DNA from: Streptomyces malaysiensis subsp. samsunensis
Lineage (GTDB): Bacteria; Actinomycetota; Actinomycetes; Streptomycetales; Streptomycetaceae
NCBI RefSeq assembly: GCF_024519315.1
Contig: NZ_JANIIC010000068.1
Location: forward strand, 1 to 49,991
DNA: 49,991 nt
Direction of reading: 5' to 3'
Shown here: positions 18,601 to 25,758 of the stretch, one piece after another
Position numbering within the stretch: the stretch's first letter is position 1
Layout of the letters: every line of letters starts with the position of its first letter
Program-made: the position numbers and the translations under genes
The notes under the pieces: model-generated
Told to the model about the DNA's origin: nothing
Database searches by the model: none
What the model saw: only the letters and a program-made list of their open reading frames with translations

Positions 18601-18849
18601 CTCCTGGACCAGGTCGAACATCCGGTCGATCTCGCTGGTCTTGGCCACTGAGGCGCGGATGAACTCGCAGCTGTGACCGGCCTGCTCCAGCTCCGCCCGC
18701 AGCAGCTTCGCCTGTTCGACCGAGTGGAAGTAGTTGACGATCACGTGGGCCCCGCTCCCCGCCAAGCGGCGAACGATGTCCGCGCCGAGGCTCTTCGCGG
18801 CCCCTGTCACAAGTGCGACCCGACCCCGCAGATGCTCGGTGGAGGTCAT
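12664..18849 (-). CDS. Multidomain iterative type I PKS: SDR-type ER, KS, inactive KS, KR, DH
   Basis: Domains in order: (1) residues 1-255, an SDR with TGAAKSLGAD and S145, Y156, K163; the Y-x6-K spacing is that of FabI/FabL enoyl reductases, not of ketoreductases. (2) A Pro/Ala-rich linker, about 270-390. (3) A KS, about 393-830, with C588 in DAACASGLF, H722 in VAHGTGTPVG and H759 in NKQVFGHTG. (4) A second KS fold, about 850-1170, with R1036 at the cysteine position, hence chain-length-factor-like. (5) A linker, about 1170-1430. (6) A KR, about 1440-1700, with FGGARGITPE and Y1631 in DYCAVNEY. (7) A double-hotdog DH, about 1720-2050, with H1789 (HRVNG) and D1965 (LLDAMVH). The layout recalls PUFA synthase and heterocyst-glycolipid PKSs. 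AT and ACP come from the preceding gene, overlapping by four bases. Confidence 0.88.
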   Translation of the reverse strand: MTSTEHLRGRVALVTGAAKSLGADIVRRLAGSGAHVIVNYFHSVEQAKLLRAELEQAGHSCEFIRASVAKTSEIDRMFDLVQERHGGLDILINNAAGGAFLPLFDIDDTYWQRAWSTNVMAAYHCSRRAAELMAGRDGASILCLSSVGAHQPVPGYGPGGVTKAALESLVRYLALELVGQGIRVNTVLLGSVASEIVVNLDAPAATPGGPAEASELMRRTLSTPEAARLIVHLLHEDTGFITGQTIVADGGISIGGMQGLRLHSRLADQVSKPARRQPVPAAAVTTPAVTSLPAPEQPAAADPAPAPAPEQVAAPAPRMPASAQAPLATPAPERTPETSAPTPVQTPAPAPERTPEAPAPTPAPAPPPAPVSTPLPAPAPDHAAEADPGAVAVVGLGLALPGANNTAEFWDRLREGALLSSEPSAFDLKHFWAPTREDTDAFYVREAAYVHGFVPDPASIAEPDGNVGHPGWPRTTRWLRHCAVQALAGVGRRPTDRWLAATTGIHDQTGLGPQGVVLGDEYRRMVREAIPADQDGDWLAELADHAISAHYGGDGGAPQAYLPASVSRDALRGLIPDDSQHLTLDAACASGLFALDAAVKALREGSCDVALAGGTSVIEPIGFTLFCRAQGISMSGRVRPFDKAADGTLIGEGSIMLTLKSYARAVADGDRVLGVIRGTGLAADGRGKGIHAPATRGQELAIARAWADAGVEADDVDWVVAHGTGTPVGDEIELRSLLSRLGPRKRACLLTSNKQVFGHTGVLAGLVSVAHALVALDRGAVPGQPVVTDPHPLLEDGARLTVPVRDAPWPTDDTRPRVVGVSSFGLGGADAHVVLSDRVPTAAPARRRGADTPADTEQLVVVGWNTHLPGLDTAQVPAWLRGDGPLPEADFGMPYPLPSPREVRIPPLTMRHMDPAHLMMLQALGPLLDQLGEAGVSLRPTTAVVVGATLPTTHNTRAALRVHAGECATTFDILPDPAQARTLKEYLAKGMAEAKGVIPGDLNEDDFTGAVSCILSGRAANYYDFQGMGTSVYAHRDSAHTALDVALRQLRHRACDLALVGAVCQRPISGWDRHLDDLVPEGRSIAEGAAVLAVTRLSTALEHGLPVLGSLSTVVDATDPGSAATLAHALPVLADTGHTYLSLDALLTVLKALSTGADTVVTPAAAGSPLIRFTPPAGPRHHGPARDEVARAVHTEPEGAARTEPERAAPDRSGPEDAQDTGRRQTFRFVPTAPPRNGSATGSIPPGTIVITDAPDLAAAATGPDIAVWSPRPGLATHVAPEEAPGALADLPFIPRHIRVLSRLPGQDDEDDGGTDAEATRLEHLQDLMFTTLQAALPALRAGGSLGALLLGAVPDDLPPPLSGLFTGLVRSVRAEVPQCGGVTLLSDAPDAATALDQLARAETAQVPTHTLACRGGDWFTLAVADDHAEPPPAGTPSLPPGAVVVAFGGARGITPELLHAIARTSDRPHVYVIGRTPLPETDDELPPQAEFIASEHRSRPGASVGELRAAYERAQGRLEVRRTVRRLTELCGQDRVHHRVCDVLDAERTAAVLGEIVDRHGQIDLLINTVLDLRSRALHAKTLTDFRAVRATKATGYRNLKRALAGRPPRIWCNFSTLATLAPAPGDIDYCAVNEYLAYASAWAQRHGPDGHQELAILWSGWREVGVASSVTMRETLKRNQMDAYISTAQGCAQFLSAVTRPPAGGVAFFIREEERVLLGRRGISTYGSSDDLRIPAPDAPPPAPPDPSLTSPLLDGVLHRGKNWAVFTKTWDPATLAERDGRWMRHHRVNGEYTLAGTFTLEAAAAAAATLCPDLVVTGFRGLVCRTSITVRLAGPLRTVAVEARVMSRRPGGAEVAVRMTAHRIGKNGKVLRFNDLLCETTVMLADRYPVLTGPPDCSSHVPEPDFTMPVYSPDPPISLTGPFAGTSDYARGPDGNSARFGLDHAAWAPALAGMTVPAILLDAMVHLLLLPPRGDHPPLVGPMAGLDEVELSGPGDDCRLSAEHPAIRLHCDFATGDLTAVTGDGRVLARITGVTAHPLDHSGELVRPHARVPQSPLS

Positions 18850-20396
18850 CGACCGGCAGCCTCCGCTCGGGCGCGTACGACGGTCTCCGCGATCCGGCGC
18901 AGCGTGCCGGCGGTCAGCAGGGAGGAATCCGACCGCAGATCGGGCAGGTCGAACCGGTCGGACACCCGCCCGAGGAGGGCGACCTGCTTGAGCGACTCCA
19001 CACCCAGGTCGGCCTCCAGGCCGTCGTCCTCACCGAGCAGATCCGGCGGGTAGCCCAGGAAGTCGCCGTAGAGCGTCCGCAACTCCGTCAGCACCGTGTC
19101 GTAGTCCAGCCCGGCAGGCGACGGCGAGGCGACCGGGGCGACGGCGGCCGGGGCGACGGCCGGGGCGACTGTGGCCGGGGCGGCGACGACGGCCGGAGGG
19201 GCCGGGGCGACCGTAACCGGAGCGGCCGGGGGAGCCGGAGCCGCGGGGGCGGCCGGGGCGGAGACAGGGGCCACGTAGGACACCGGGGCCGTGGGCGCGG
19301 GCACGGCGGTCCGGGTCAGCAGATCGGCGACGGGGAGTGTCGCGACCGCTCCGGCCGGCGCGGGTTCACTCACCCGTACGACGGGACCATCTCCGTTGCT
19401 CGACGGTGCCGCCAGGCGCGAGCGGAACGTACCCACGTCGGTGGAGTCGGCGACCAGCGCCCGGACGGCTTCGACCGGGTCGCTCTCGCTCAGCGGGACG
19501 ACACACTGCACACCGGGGATCGACGCCTCGACGAACTTGGTGACGACGGGCCACTCCCCGCACTCGACAAAGGCGTCGGCGCCCGCCGCGTGCAGCTCAC
19601 GGATGGTGTGCAGCATCCGGACCCGGGCGGTGAGCGCTCCGGCGACCAGGTCGACCGGGTCGTCGTCGCCGACATCCCGCCCCATCCATGGGGAGCACAC
19701 CCTCCAGCGCCCGGCACCGTACGGAACCCGTGGCGCGGTTTCCCGCAGGGCCCGCGCGGCCTGCGCCATCGCCGGAGTATGCGTCGGATGCGGGACGTCG
19801 AGCTGGAGACTCGGCCAGCCGAGCGCGTCGGCCACCCGCTCCACATGCTCGATCAACGCCTCGGGGCCGCTGATGACGCTCTGCCGAGGGGCGTTCTCGC
19901 AGGCCAGCACCAGGTGCGGATGGTTGATCAGCTCGGCGAGCGACTCCGCCCGGCGGCCGTCCACTCCGACCGCGAGCATCTTTCCGCCCCAGCCCTGCTG
20001 GGTCAGTACCTGGGACCGGGCCACGGCCAGACGCGCGGCGTCCTCCACGGACAGATGCCCCGCGGCGGCCAGGGCCCACAGCTCCCCGATGCTCTGCCCG
20101 ACGATCGCGACGGGTTTGGCGCCCTCGGCGATCAGCATATGGTGCGTCGCGATGCTGACCGCGAAGATTTCCAGATATTGCACCTCGGGGCCGCGCCGGT
20201 CGCTGGTCTCATTCTGTTCGACAAGCCGGGTACTGATGTTGGGCAGTCCCATTTCCCGGGCTGCCTTGTCGATGCGGGACAGCGTTTCACGTACGGTCTC
20301 GTAACGGTTGTGCAGATCGCACAGGATGCCTCCACGCGGGGCAGCCACCGTACCGGGCATGACAAAGACAGAATCCACCACGTGCATCACCCTCAT
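18846..20396 (-). CDS. Acyltransferase-ACP didomain protein of the PKS
   Basis: The 516-residue protein has an AT domain (about 10-300) with the nucleophile motif IVGQSIGELWALAAAG (S102) and HPTH (H203, H206) where modular PKS ATs have HAFH or YASH. A linker of about 90 residues made almost only of Ala, Pro and Val (about 355-425) follows. The C-terminal ACP has DLGVESLKQVALLG, with S468 as phosphopantetheine site. It should load extender units for the 2061-residue partner, most likely malonyl, although the HPTH motif does not fit the standard codes. Two starts are possible: the ATG at 20396, and an ATG at 20387 better spaced (nine bases) from GGAG. It is the first gene of the operon. Confidence 0.85.
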   Translation of the reverse strand: MRVMHVVDSVFVMPGTVAAPRGGILCDLHNRYETVRETLSRIDKAAREMGLPNISTRLVEQNETSDRRGPEVQYLEIFAVSIATHHMLIAEGAKPVAIVGQSIGELWALAAAGHLSVEDAARLAVARSQVLTQQGWGGKMLAVGVDGRRAESLAELINHPHLVLACENAPRQSVISGPEALIEHVERVADALGWPSLQLDVPHPTHTPAMAQAARALRETAPRVPYGAGRWRVCSPWMGRDVGDDDPVDLVAGALTARVRMLHTIRELHAAGADAFVECGEWPVVTKFVEASIPGVQCVVPLSESDPVEAVRALVADSTDVGTFRSRLAAPSSNGDGPVVRVSEPAPAGAVATLPVADLLTRTAVPAPTAPVSYVAPVSAPAAPAAPAPPAAPVTVAPAPPAVVAAPATVAPAVAPAAVAPVASPSPAGLDYDTVLTELRTLYGDFLGYPPDLLGEDDGLEADLGVESLKQVALLGRVSDRFDLPDLRSDSSLLTAGTLRRIAETVVRARAEAAGR

Positions 20397-20530
20397 CTCC
20401 GTCCCGACTGCCGGCGATGTTGCATTGGCTCAGCCGGGGCACTGAAACGCCACGACGGCGCGATGAAATCGACGACATACGTCCGCTTGCTTCGCTATAT
20501 CGGAGCGGCGAGTCCAGCGAAATTCGACCC

Positions 20531-20553
20531 TGGCCACCATTTGTTGGTGGCCA
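20531..20553. repeat. Inverted repeat in the PKS operon leader
   Basis: TGGCCACCA and TGGTGGCCA form perfect nine-base arms around TTTGT. The site lies about 135 bases upstream of the AT-ACP start and just downstream of the predicted promoter. It could be a regulator operator or an mRNA hairpin. No regulator gene is linked to the operon. Confidence 0.55.
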
Positions 20554-20610
20554 TTCCCGCAAATGCGTGACCCTGAAGAGGATTTTCCTTGTTGAACGGG
20601 TTCGCTAGTT

Positions 20611-20640
20611 AAGGTAACTGCGCTTCTTTCAGGGGGTCAA
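20611..20640 (-). promoter_or_regulatory. Predicted housekeeping-type promoter of the PKS operon
   Basis: On the minus strand TTGACC (complement of 20635-20640) and TACCTT (complement of 20611-20616) are separated by 18 bases. This is close to the Streptomyces HrdB consensus TTGAC-N(16-18)-TAnnnT. Transcription would begin near 20603 and leave a leader of roughly 200 bases. Confidence 0.5.
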
Positions 20641-21003
20641 CGATCTTAGGGTCCCAGTTTCGGCCTAAACCGATTCTGTTCAGGACTAGTGAAGTACGTG
20701 ATGCCGGGCGGCGATTGCGCCCTTGTCGCTCGGTGAGGTCTCGTGTTAACCGCCCCGGGTCAATTGGGCCATCAATATCCGCTATATACCTTTCGCTTCA
20801 AGACGATTGAGATGTTTAAACATGATGTGTCCGGGGTTTCGGCCACTTTTCGGTGAACCAATGTGGCTGAGATCGAGTGCTTGTGTGCGCCAATCAGTTC
20901 TTCAGCTGTTAGTGCTCCAGCCGGATTTCTTCATTTGTGCAGGTCAATGGCTCGGGTGTGCGGAGTGTGGCGGGCCGGAGTGGGTGTGGGACGGGCCTTT
21001 CCG

Positions 21004-21023
21004 CCGGTCACGGCCGTGACCGG
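21004..21023 (-). terminator. Perfect palindrome after the amidohydrolase gene
   Basis: CCGGTCACGG is followed directly by CCGTGACCGG, a 20-base perfect palindrome that begins 14 bases past the stop of the minus-strand amidohydrolase. A terminator is the likeliest role. Confidence 0.45.
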
Positions 21024-21036
21024 CGATCGCGGTCCG

Positions 21037-22326
21037 CTATGCGGCGCTGATATTCGCCTCGCCCAGGCGGCGCGCGGTCCGGGCCGCGTCGCGCAGGAGG
21101 CCGGAGCTGTCGGCGATGGCGCGCCCGGCACGGACATGGTCATGGCCGGCGACCATGACGGTGTCGATGTGCGAGCGGTCCATCTGGAGGACGACGGTGC
21201 TGTAGGGGTCGTGGACCGGCGTCACATCGGGCCGGTCGGCGCGCAGGACGAGGATGTCGGCCTGTTTGCCGGGGGTGAGGGAGCCGGTGCGGTCGGCCAG
21301 GGCCAGGCCACGGGCGCCGTCGAGAGTGGCCATGCGCAGGATGTCGCGGACCGTGACCCCTGTGCGGGAGTCATCGGCGTGCTGTGCGTGGCGGCCTGCC
21401 TGATAGGCGGCGCGCATCTGGGTGAACATGTCCCCGGCGACGGTGACTTCGACATCGACGCTGAGGCTGACCGGCAGGTTCGGCCGGGCGAGTGCCGGGG
21501 CGACCATGGGGTAGCCATGCCCCATGATCATCTCGATCGCGGGGGAGATGGAGATGCTGCCGCCGCTGTCGGCGATGACGGCCAGTTCCTCGGCGCCGAG
21601 CCCATTGCCGTGGATGAAGGTGGTGCCGGGCCGCAGGGCGTCGATGTCGCGCAGGTGGGCCGCGGACAGGCGGGAGGAGAAGTGCCGGGCGACGGGCACC
21701 TCGAGCTCCCTGGCCAGGGCGGCGTTGGCACGCTCGTCCGCGTCGCTGCCGCCTTCGGCGACCAGGGCCATGGTGACCAGGGCGCCGGTGTCGGCGAGCA
21801 ACTCGGCGCGGACGCGGCGGGTGTCGTCGGGCAGGACGGTGCCGTGGGCGAGGATGTCGGGGAAGCTCTTGCCGTAGGCGAACACGGCGCGCATCCCCGA
21901 CTCCTGTAGGGCGGCGACCAGGGCGTCCGTATGCGCGGGGGAGTCCTGGATATTGGAGATGTCCTGGATGGTGGTGATGCCGGACGCGAGGGCGGCGCGG
22001 GCGCTGAGCAGGTTGCCGGTGTACAGGTCCCGCGGCGTCATGGCGGGACCGAAGTCGTCGAGGATGTTTTCCATGTACCGCTCGAAGGTGTGGCCGGGGG
22101 CGATGCCACGCAGGACGCCCTGCCACATATGGCGGTGGGTGTCGACGAAGCCGGGCAGGATGATGCGGTCGGTGGCATCGACGATCTCCGCCCCCGCGGG
22201 GGCCTGGAGGCCGGTGCCGACCTCCAGGATGCGGTCACCTTCGACGATGAGATCGCCGTGTTCGACATCACCCAGTGCGGGATCCATGGTGAGCAGGCGG
22301 GCGTTGCGGAAGACGCGGGTGGTCAC
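21037..22326 (-). CDS. Amidohydrolase family protein (TrzA/AtzA-like metal-dependent hydrolase)
   Basis: The GTG at 22326 follows a GAGGAG site and gives 429 residues. The protein begins with the beta-sandwich strand RVFRNARLLTMDP and then shows the metal-binding ILPGFVDTHRHMWQG (H64, H66). Later it shows TFIHGNGL and SLSVDVEVTVAGDMF, and it ends with the second sandwich half (GSLTPGKQADILVLRAD). These are the marks of the amidohydrolase superfamily group that deaminates or dechlorinates heterocycles (8-oxoguanine deaminase, TrzA, SAH deaminase relatives). The substrate cannot be told. The divergent Lrp-type gene 181 bases away is a likely regulator, which would fit a nitrogen-compound scavenging role. 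Longer readings upstream of 22326 are low-complexity and not credible. Confidence 0.82.
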   Translation of the reverse strand: MTTRVFRNARLLTMDPALGDVEHGDLIVEGDRILEVGTGLQAPAGAEIVDATDRIILPGFVDTHRHMWQGVLRGIAPGHTFERYMENILDDFGPAMTPRDLYTGNLLSARAALASGITTIQDISNIQDSPAHTDALVAALQESGMRAVFAYGKSFPDILAHGTVLPDDTRRVRAELLADTGALVTMALVAEGGSDADERANAALARELEVPVARHFSSRLSAAHLRDIDALRPGTTFIHGNGLGAEELAVIADSGGSISISPAIEMIMGHGYPMVAPALARPNLPVSLSVDVEVTVAGDMFTQMRAAYQAGRHAQHADDSRTGVTVRDILRMATLDGARGLALADRTGSLTPGKQADILVLRADRPDVTPVHDPYSTVVLQMDRSHIDTVMVAGHDHVRAGRAIADSSGLLRDAARTARRLGEANISAA

Positions 22327-22507
22327 GGTCGCTCCTCGATGGTTGTGCGGGGGTGTTCGGAAGGCCATGGCTCCGGGCGGCCGCGGGGGCCGGCCCCCGC
22401 GCCGACGCCTCCCGACCAGTCTGGGGAGCCCATGCGCCCAAGACCCATGCGGTGGTGGGACGGTGGGACGATGAACGTCAGGAACAGCTGATGCGAGGCT
22501 TTGTTCC

Positions 22508-23467
22508 ATGAGCGACGACATCGATCGGAAAATCATCCACGCCCTCCAGATCGATGGGAGAGCCTCGTTCCGGGCGATCGCCGCGATCCTCGGCATCTCA
22601 CCGCAGACGGTCAACCGCCGGTACGCCGACCTGCGCACCACCGCGTCCCTGCGCGTCCTGGGCCGCACCTACCCCCATGCCGTCGGCGAGGAGGAATGGT
22701 TCCTGCGCGTGCGCTGCGCCCCGGGGGCCACCGAGGAGGTGGCACATGCGCTGGCCCGCCACGAGGAGACCGTATGGGCCCATGTCACCTCTGGAGGGAC
22801 GGAGATCGTCTGCACCACCCGCAACGCGGAGAGCGGCGAACCACTGCTGCTCCGCAACCTCCCCAAAACCCCTCGGGTGACCACCCTCACCGCCCACTGC
22901 CTGCTGCACACCTACTTCGGCGGCCCGCAGAGCCCACTCGACAAGGTCGGCCCCCTCACTCCGCAACAGATCGCCGAGCTCACCCTGCCCGGCCACACCG
23001 CGGATTCACCCCGGCTCACCCCCGTCGACCACGCCCTTCTCCATGTCCTGCACACCGACGGACGCGCCAGCACAAAGGAATTGGCGCACGCCGCCGGCTG
23101 CTCACCCTCCACCGCCCAACGACGTGTGGCGGAGCTCAGACGCCGCGGAGTCCTCTACTTCGACCTGGACTACGACCCCCAGGTCTTCCACCGCCCCCGC
23201 GCCGCCATGCTCTGGCTCTCCGTCGCCCCCGCCGCCCTCGACGAGGCCGGAACCACCCTCGCCGGACACCAGCAGGTCTCCTTCGCGGCCTCCACCACCG
23301 GCCCCACCAACCTGTACGCGGCCGTCAACTGCGCGGACAGCCGCGAACTGCACACCTACCTCACCGGTCCGATCGCCGCCCTGCCCGGCGTCGCCCAGGT
23401 GGAAAGCGCTCCGGTCACCCGCACGCTCAAACGCGCGGGAAGGTGTCTCAGGCCCGGGAGTCCATGA
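22508..23467 (+). CDS. Lrp/AsnC-family regulator with two helix-turn-helix halves
   Basis: The 319-residue protein is a tandem duplication of the Lrp/AsnC unit. The first half begins MSDDIDRKIIHALQIDGRA and has the HTH FRAIAAILGISPQTVNRRYADL. The second begins near residue 172 (LTPVDHALLHVLHTDGRA) with the HTH STKELAHAAGCSPSTAQRRV. Each half is followed by a ligand-binding (RAM-like) domain. Tandem Lrp proteins of about 320 residues are common in Streptomyces. It is divergent from the amidohydrolase gene, and control of that gene by its substrate or product is a reasonable inference. The start is an ATG with only a weak upstream ribosome site. Confidence 0.85.
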   Translation: MSDDIDRKIIHALQIDGRASFRAIAAILGISPQTVNRRYADLRTTASLRVLGRTYPHAVGEEEWFLRVRCAPGATEEVAHALARHEETVWAHVTSGGTEIVCTTRNAESGEPLLLRNLPKTPRVTTLTAHCLLHTYFGGPQSPLDKVGPLTPQQIAELTLPGHTADSPRLTPVDHALLHVLHTDGRASTKELAHAAGCSPSTAQRRVAELRRRGVLYFDLDYDPQVFHRPRAAMLWLSVAPAALDEAGTTLAGHQQVSFAASTTGPTNLYAAVNCADSRELHTYLTGPIAALPGVAQVESAPVTRTLKRAGRCLRPGSP

Positions 23468-23530
23468 GCGCTTCCACCAGACCCTGCTCGAAGGGTGTGG
23501 CAACCGCCGAACACTTCGGCAGGCAGGTGG

Positions 23531-24457
23531 TCAGACGCGGTCGGCCGCGATCAGCAGGTACTGGAAGGACCCGTCCTTGTAGGAGTTGATGAACGCTTCC
23601 TCGATGCCGGTGACCAGCGGGGACGTGGCTCGCAACCCCCAATAGGGCAGGGTCGCGGCGGTGAGGTCGATGACGGCCTGGGGTACGAGGCGGTTGTCGG
23701 CCATGGCGCGCAGGTACTCCCGGCGGGAGTGGATGTTGCACTCGAAGTGCGCGTTGATCTGGGAGACCCACTTCGAGGGCTGGCCGTAACGGGGGTTCCA
23801 GCAGCCGGTGATGGTCACATAGCGGCCGCCGGCCGCGAGGATACGGGCGTGCTCGGCGAAGAGGTCGTGCAGGTCGACGTACATGCTCGATTCGTTGTTC
23901 CACGAGGCCGCGATCTGCCCGGTCTCGAAGGGCGTACCGAGCATGTCGCAGACGCGGGCGTGCACGTGGTCCTCGATGCCGAGTTCGTGGGCGCGCCGGT
24001 TGGCGAAGCTCGCCTGCTTGGCCGATAACGTGACGCCCTCGACCTCGCATCCGAAGCGCTGATGGGCCATGACCATCGAGCCGCCGCGGCCACAGCCGGC
24101 GTCCACGAGCGTGTTGTCGCGCTCGATGGGGCCGAGGTGGTCCAGGAGGAGTTCGGCCTGTGCCGATTCCAGGCGGTGGAGTTCGGCGATCAGCTTCTTC
24201 TCGTACGTGCTGTCGTCGGCGTCGCCGAGGGCGGTGCGGTCGATGTCGCCGATGCCGTAGTGGTGGTGGTAAAGGCCGTCGACATCGCCGAGCCGCAGGT
24301 TCACGGGCCTGGCCTCGCGGTCCCAGTAGCGGGCGATGTCCTCCTGGTAGGGCGTCCCCGGGGTGGGGATGAACACGGAGGCGCCGGTGGCGGCGGAGGC
24401 GCTGGTGGAGATGGCGGCATCGGTGGTGAGTTCGGTGCTGGTCACGGATAAGTCCAT
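23531..24457 (-). CDS. Geranyl diphosphate 2-C-methyltransferase
   Basis: The 308-residue enzyme methylates C2 of geranyl diphosphate with SAM to give 2-methyl-GPP, the first step of 2-methylisoborneol biosynthesis. It has a disordered Ser/Thr/Ala start (about 1-30), a conserved front segment (RYWDREARPVNLRLGDVDG, then YHHHYGIGD), the SAM motif LVDAGCGRGGSMVMA, and family-typical SWNNESSMYVDLHDLF and GCWNPRYGQPSKWV. Its ATG lies five bases after the stop of the synthase gene, so the two form one operon with the synthase first. The assignment rests on these long conserved segments and on the partner gene, and is firm. Confidence 0.93.
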   Translation of the reverse strand: MDLSVTSTELTTDAAISTSASAATGASVFIPTPGTPYQEDIARYWDREARPVNLRLGDVDGLYHHHYGIGDIDRTALGDADDSTYEKKLIAELHRLESAQAELLLDHLGPIERDNTLVDAGCGRGGSMVMAHQRFGCEVEGVTLSAKQASFANRRAHELGIEDHVHARVCDMLGTPFETGQIAASWNNESSMYVDLHDLFAEHARILAAGGRYVTITGCWNPRYGQPSKWVSQINAHFECNIHSRREYLRAMADNRLVPQAVIDLTAATLPYWGLRATSPLVTGIEEAFINSYKDGSFQYLLIAADRV

Positions 24458-24462
24458 TTCTC

Positions 24463-25758
24463 TTACCAGAAGTCGGGCAGGCCGTAGCGATAGGTGTTGG
24501 TCCGATGCCAGTAGTGGTTGCCGTCGACCCACACGGCCACGCCCCGCAGAAAGCGCCGCACGCCCGGGACGGGGCAGGCGGCGGCCAGGGCCGCGGCTTC
24601 GGCTTCGAAGTCGTGCATGAGCTCGTTGTGGACGTCGATGGCCTTCATATAGGCATCGCGGTCGGCGATGCCCTCACGTTCGGCGATCACCACGGGCAGG
24701 TTCAGATGCCGCCCGGGGGAGTCGAGTTCCTTGGTGTACGAGTACAGGTCGTTCACGATGGTGGTGGCGTTTCCCGCGAGCGCGATGACGCGCTGCATGG
24801 CGGGCCCGGCGTGCAGATCCGCTGGGAGTTCGTAGCCGCCGACGGTGTCCGTGATGGTGGGGCAGGGGCGGAAGTTGTTGAACTGCCGCATCGCCAGGTA
24901 CTCCCACACCTCGGGTACGTGGTCCGTCTGGGCCCAGGCGGCCTCGGCGAGGTACCCCAGGTGCAGACGCGCCATGTCGTGCCGGAACCGGTCCGCCTGG
25001 GAGGGGCTGGCCGCCCCGCGGAAGTACTCCATGGCGGAGCGGTACGCGCGCCGGGGCGCGTCCGAATGGAGCGACTCCGCCCAGCGCGGCTGGTACTCCT
25101 TCGTCGTGTGCAAGGGGTCGAGGGCGGTGTGCGCCAGTAGCAGGCGTCCGCCGAGGCCGATGGGCGATCCTCCGTGGTCCTCGCAGTAGCAGTCGTCCAC
25201 CGCGTTCTCGGCGACCATCAGGCGGGTGGCGAGCATCAGATGGTCGACGGTGGGGGCGTCCGGATGGCAGGCGACCATATAGCGGCCCACCGAGAAGCCG
25301 TCGAACTGGTCCTCCCAGTCCTCCGGATACAGCTCGACCTCGTCCAGCGCCCAGGACTTGATCCTTCGGCCGACCTCCGCCACCCGCACCGGGTCGGGCT
25401 CCGGCACCGGATGGTGGTAGAGGCCCGGGACCGGGCTGCCTTCCGCCGGTGCCGCCGGTGCCTCCACGGGCGCCGACGCGCCCTCGCACCGGGCCGGTCG
25501 CAGACTCACCGTGCCCAGGCCACTGGGCCCGCGCAGGATCCGATCCAGGGCGCCGCCCGCTGCTCGCGCCTCGGCGGTGGGGGCGTCGGCGGGAGGCGGT
25601 GTGGGCAAGGGCGGCACCCGCGCCACAAGAGGCCGGCCGCCGGTGGCGGCTCCGATGTCGCGGGCGCGGGCGGCGGCCTCGGCGAGGACATACGCCCCGG
25701 AGTGGGAAGCGGCCGCAGAGGGGCTCGACTGCGGAGGGGAAGGCTCGGGCGCGGGCAT
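24463..25758 (-). CDS. 2-Methylisoborneol synthase (class I terpene cyclase)
   Basis: The protein cyclises 2-methyl-GPP to 2-methylisoborneol, the earthy odorant. The ATG at 25758 was chosen because GAGGAG lies six bases upstream; an ATG at 25812 would add 18 residues. From 25758 it has 431 residues. A Pro/Ala-rich N-terminal region of about 110 residues, usual for this enzyme, precedes the cyclase domain (GLYHHPVPEPDPVR onward). The aspartate-rich metal motif is VDDCYCEDHGG (D188, D189, E193), and the second metal motif is VNDLYSYTKE (N336, S340, E344). Both are intact. The cyclic-nucleotide-binding (EshA-like) gene often found upstream of this pair is absent. Confidence 0.94.
   Translation of the reverse strand: MPAPEPSPPQSSPSAAASHSGAYVLAEAAARARDIGAATGGRPLVARVPPLPTPPPADAPTAEARAAGGALDRILRGPSGLGTVSLRPARCEGASAPVEAPAAPAEGSPVPGLYHHPVPEPDPVRVAEVGRRIKSWALDEVELYPEDWEDQFDGFSVGRYMVACHPDAPTVDHLMLATRLMVAENAVDDCYCEDHGGSPIGLGGRLLLAHTALDPLHTTKEYQPRWAESLHSDAPRRAYRSAMEYFRGAASPSQADRFRHDMARLHLGYLAEAAWAQTDHVPEVWEYLAMRQFNNFRPCPTITDTVGGYELPADLHAGPAMQRVIALAGNATTIVNDLYSYTKELDSPGRHLNLPVVIAEREGIADRDAYMKAIDVHNELMHDFEAEAAALAAACPVPGVRRFLRGVAVWVDGNHYWHRTNTYRYGLPDFW

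Larger units (their letters stand above)
20397..21036. other. Non-coding leader and spacer before the PKS operon
   Basis: This 640-base stretch is visibly richer in A and T than the rest of the window and holds no convincing gene. It contains the leader and a likely minus-strand promoter of the PKS operon (separate entries), a hairpin repeat, and a palindrome next to the amidohydrolase stop. The part from about 20650 to 21000 shows no motif I can name; short frames there have atypical codon use. Confidence 0.6.

Noticed and set aside
18087..18849. SDR part of the PKS as a separate gene
   Set aside because: The frame continues without interruption through a Pro/Ala linker into the KS; no internal stop or ribosome site was found.
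12694..20570. Very long open frames on the plus strand opposite the PKS operon (for example 782, 655 and 585 codons)
   Set aside because: They are antisense shadows produced by high GC at third codon positions. Their translations are rich in Arg, Gly, Gln and Val and have no domain, and the minus strand carries clear catalytic motifs.
21037..22668. A longer start for the amidohydrolase (543 residues)
   Set aside because: The extra 114 residues are low-complexity and overlap the divergent Lrp gene start; the GTG at 22326 has a GAGGAG site and gives the family N-terminus.
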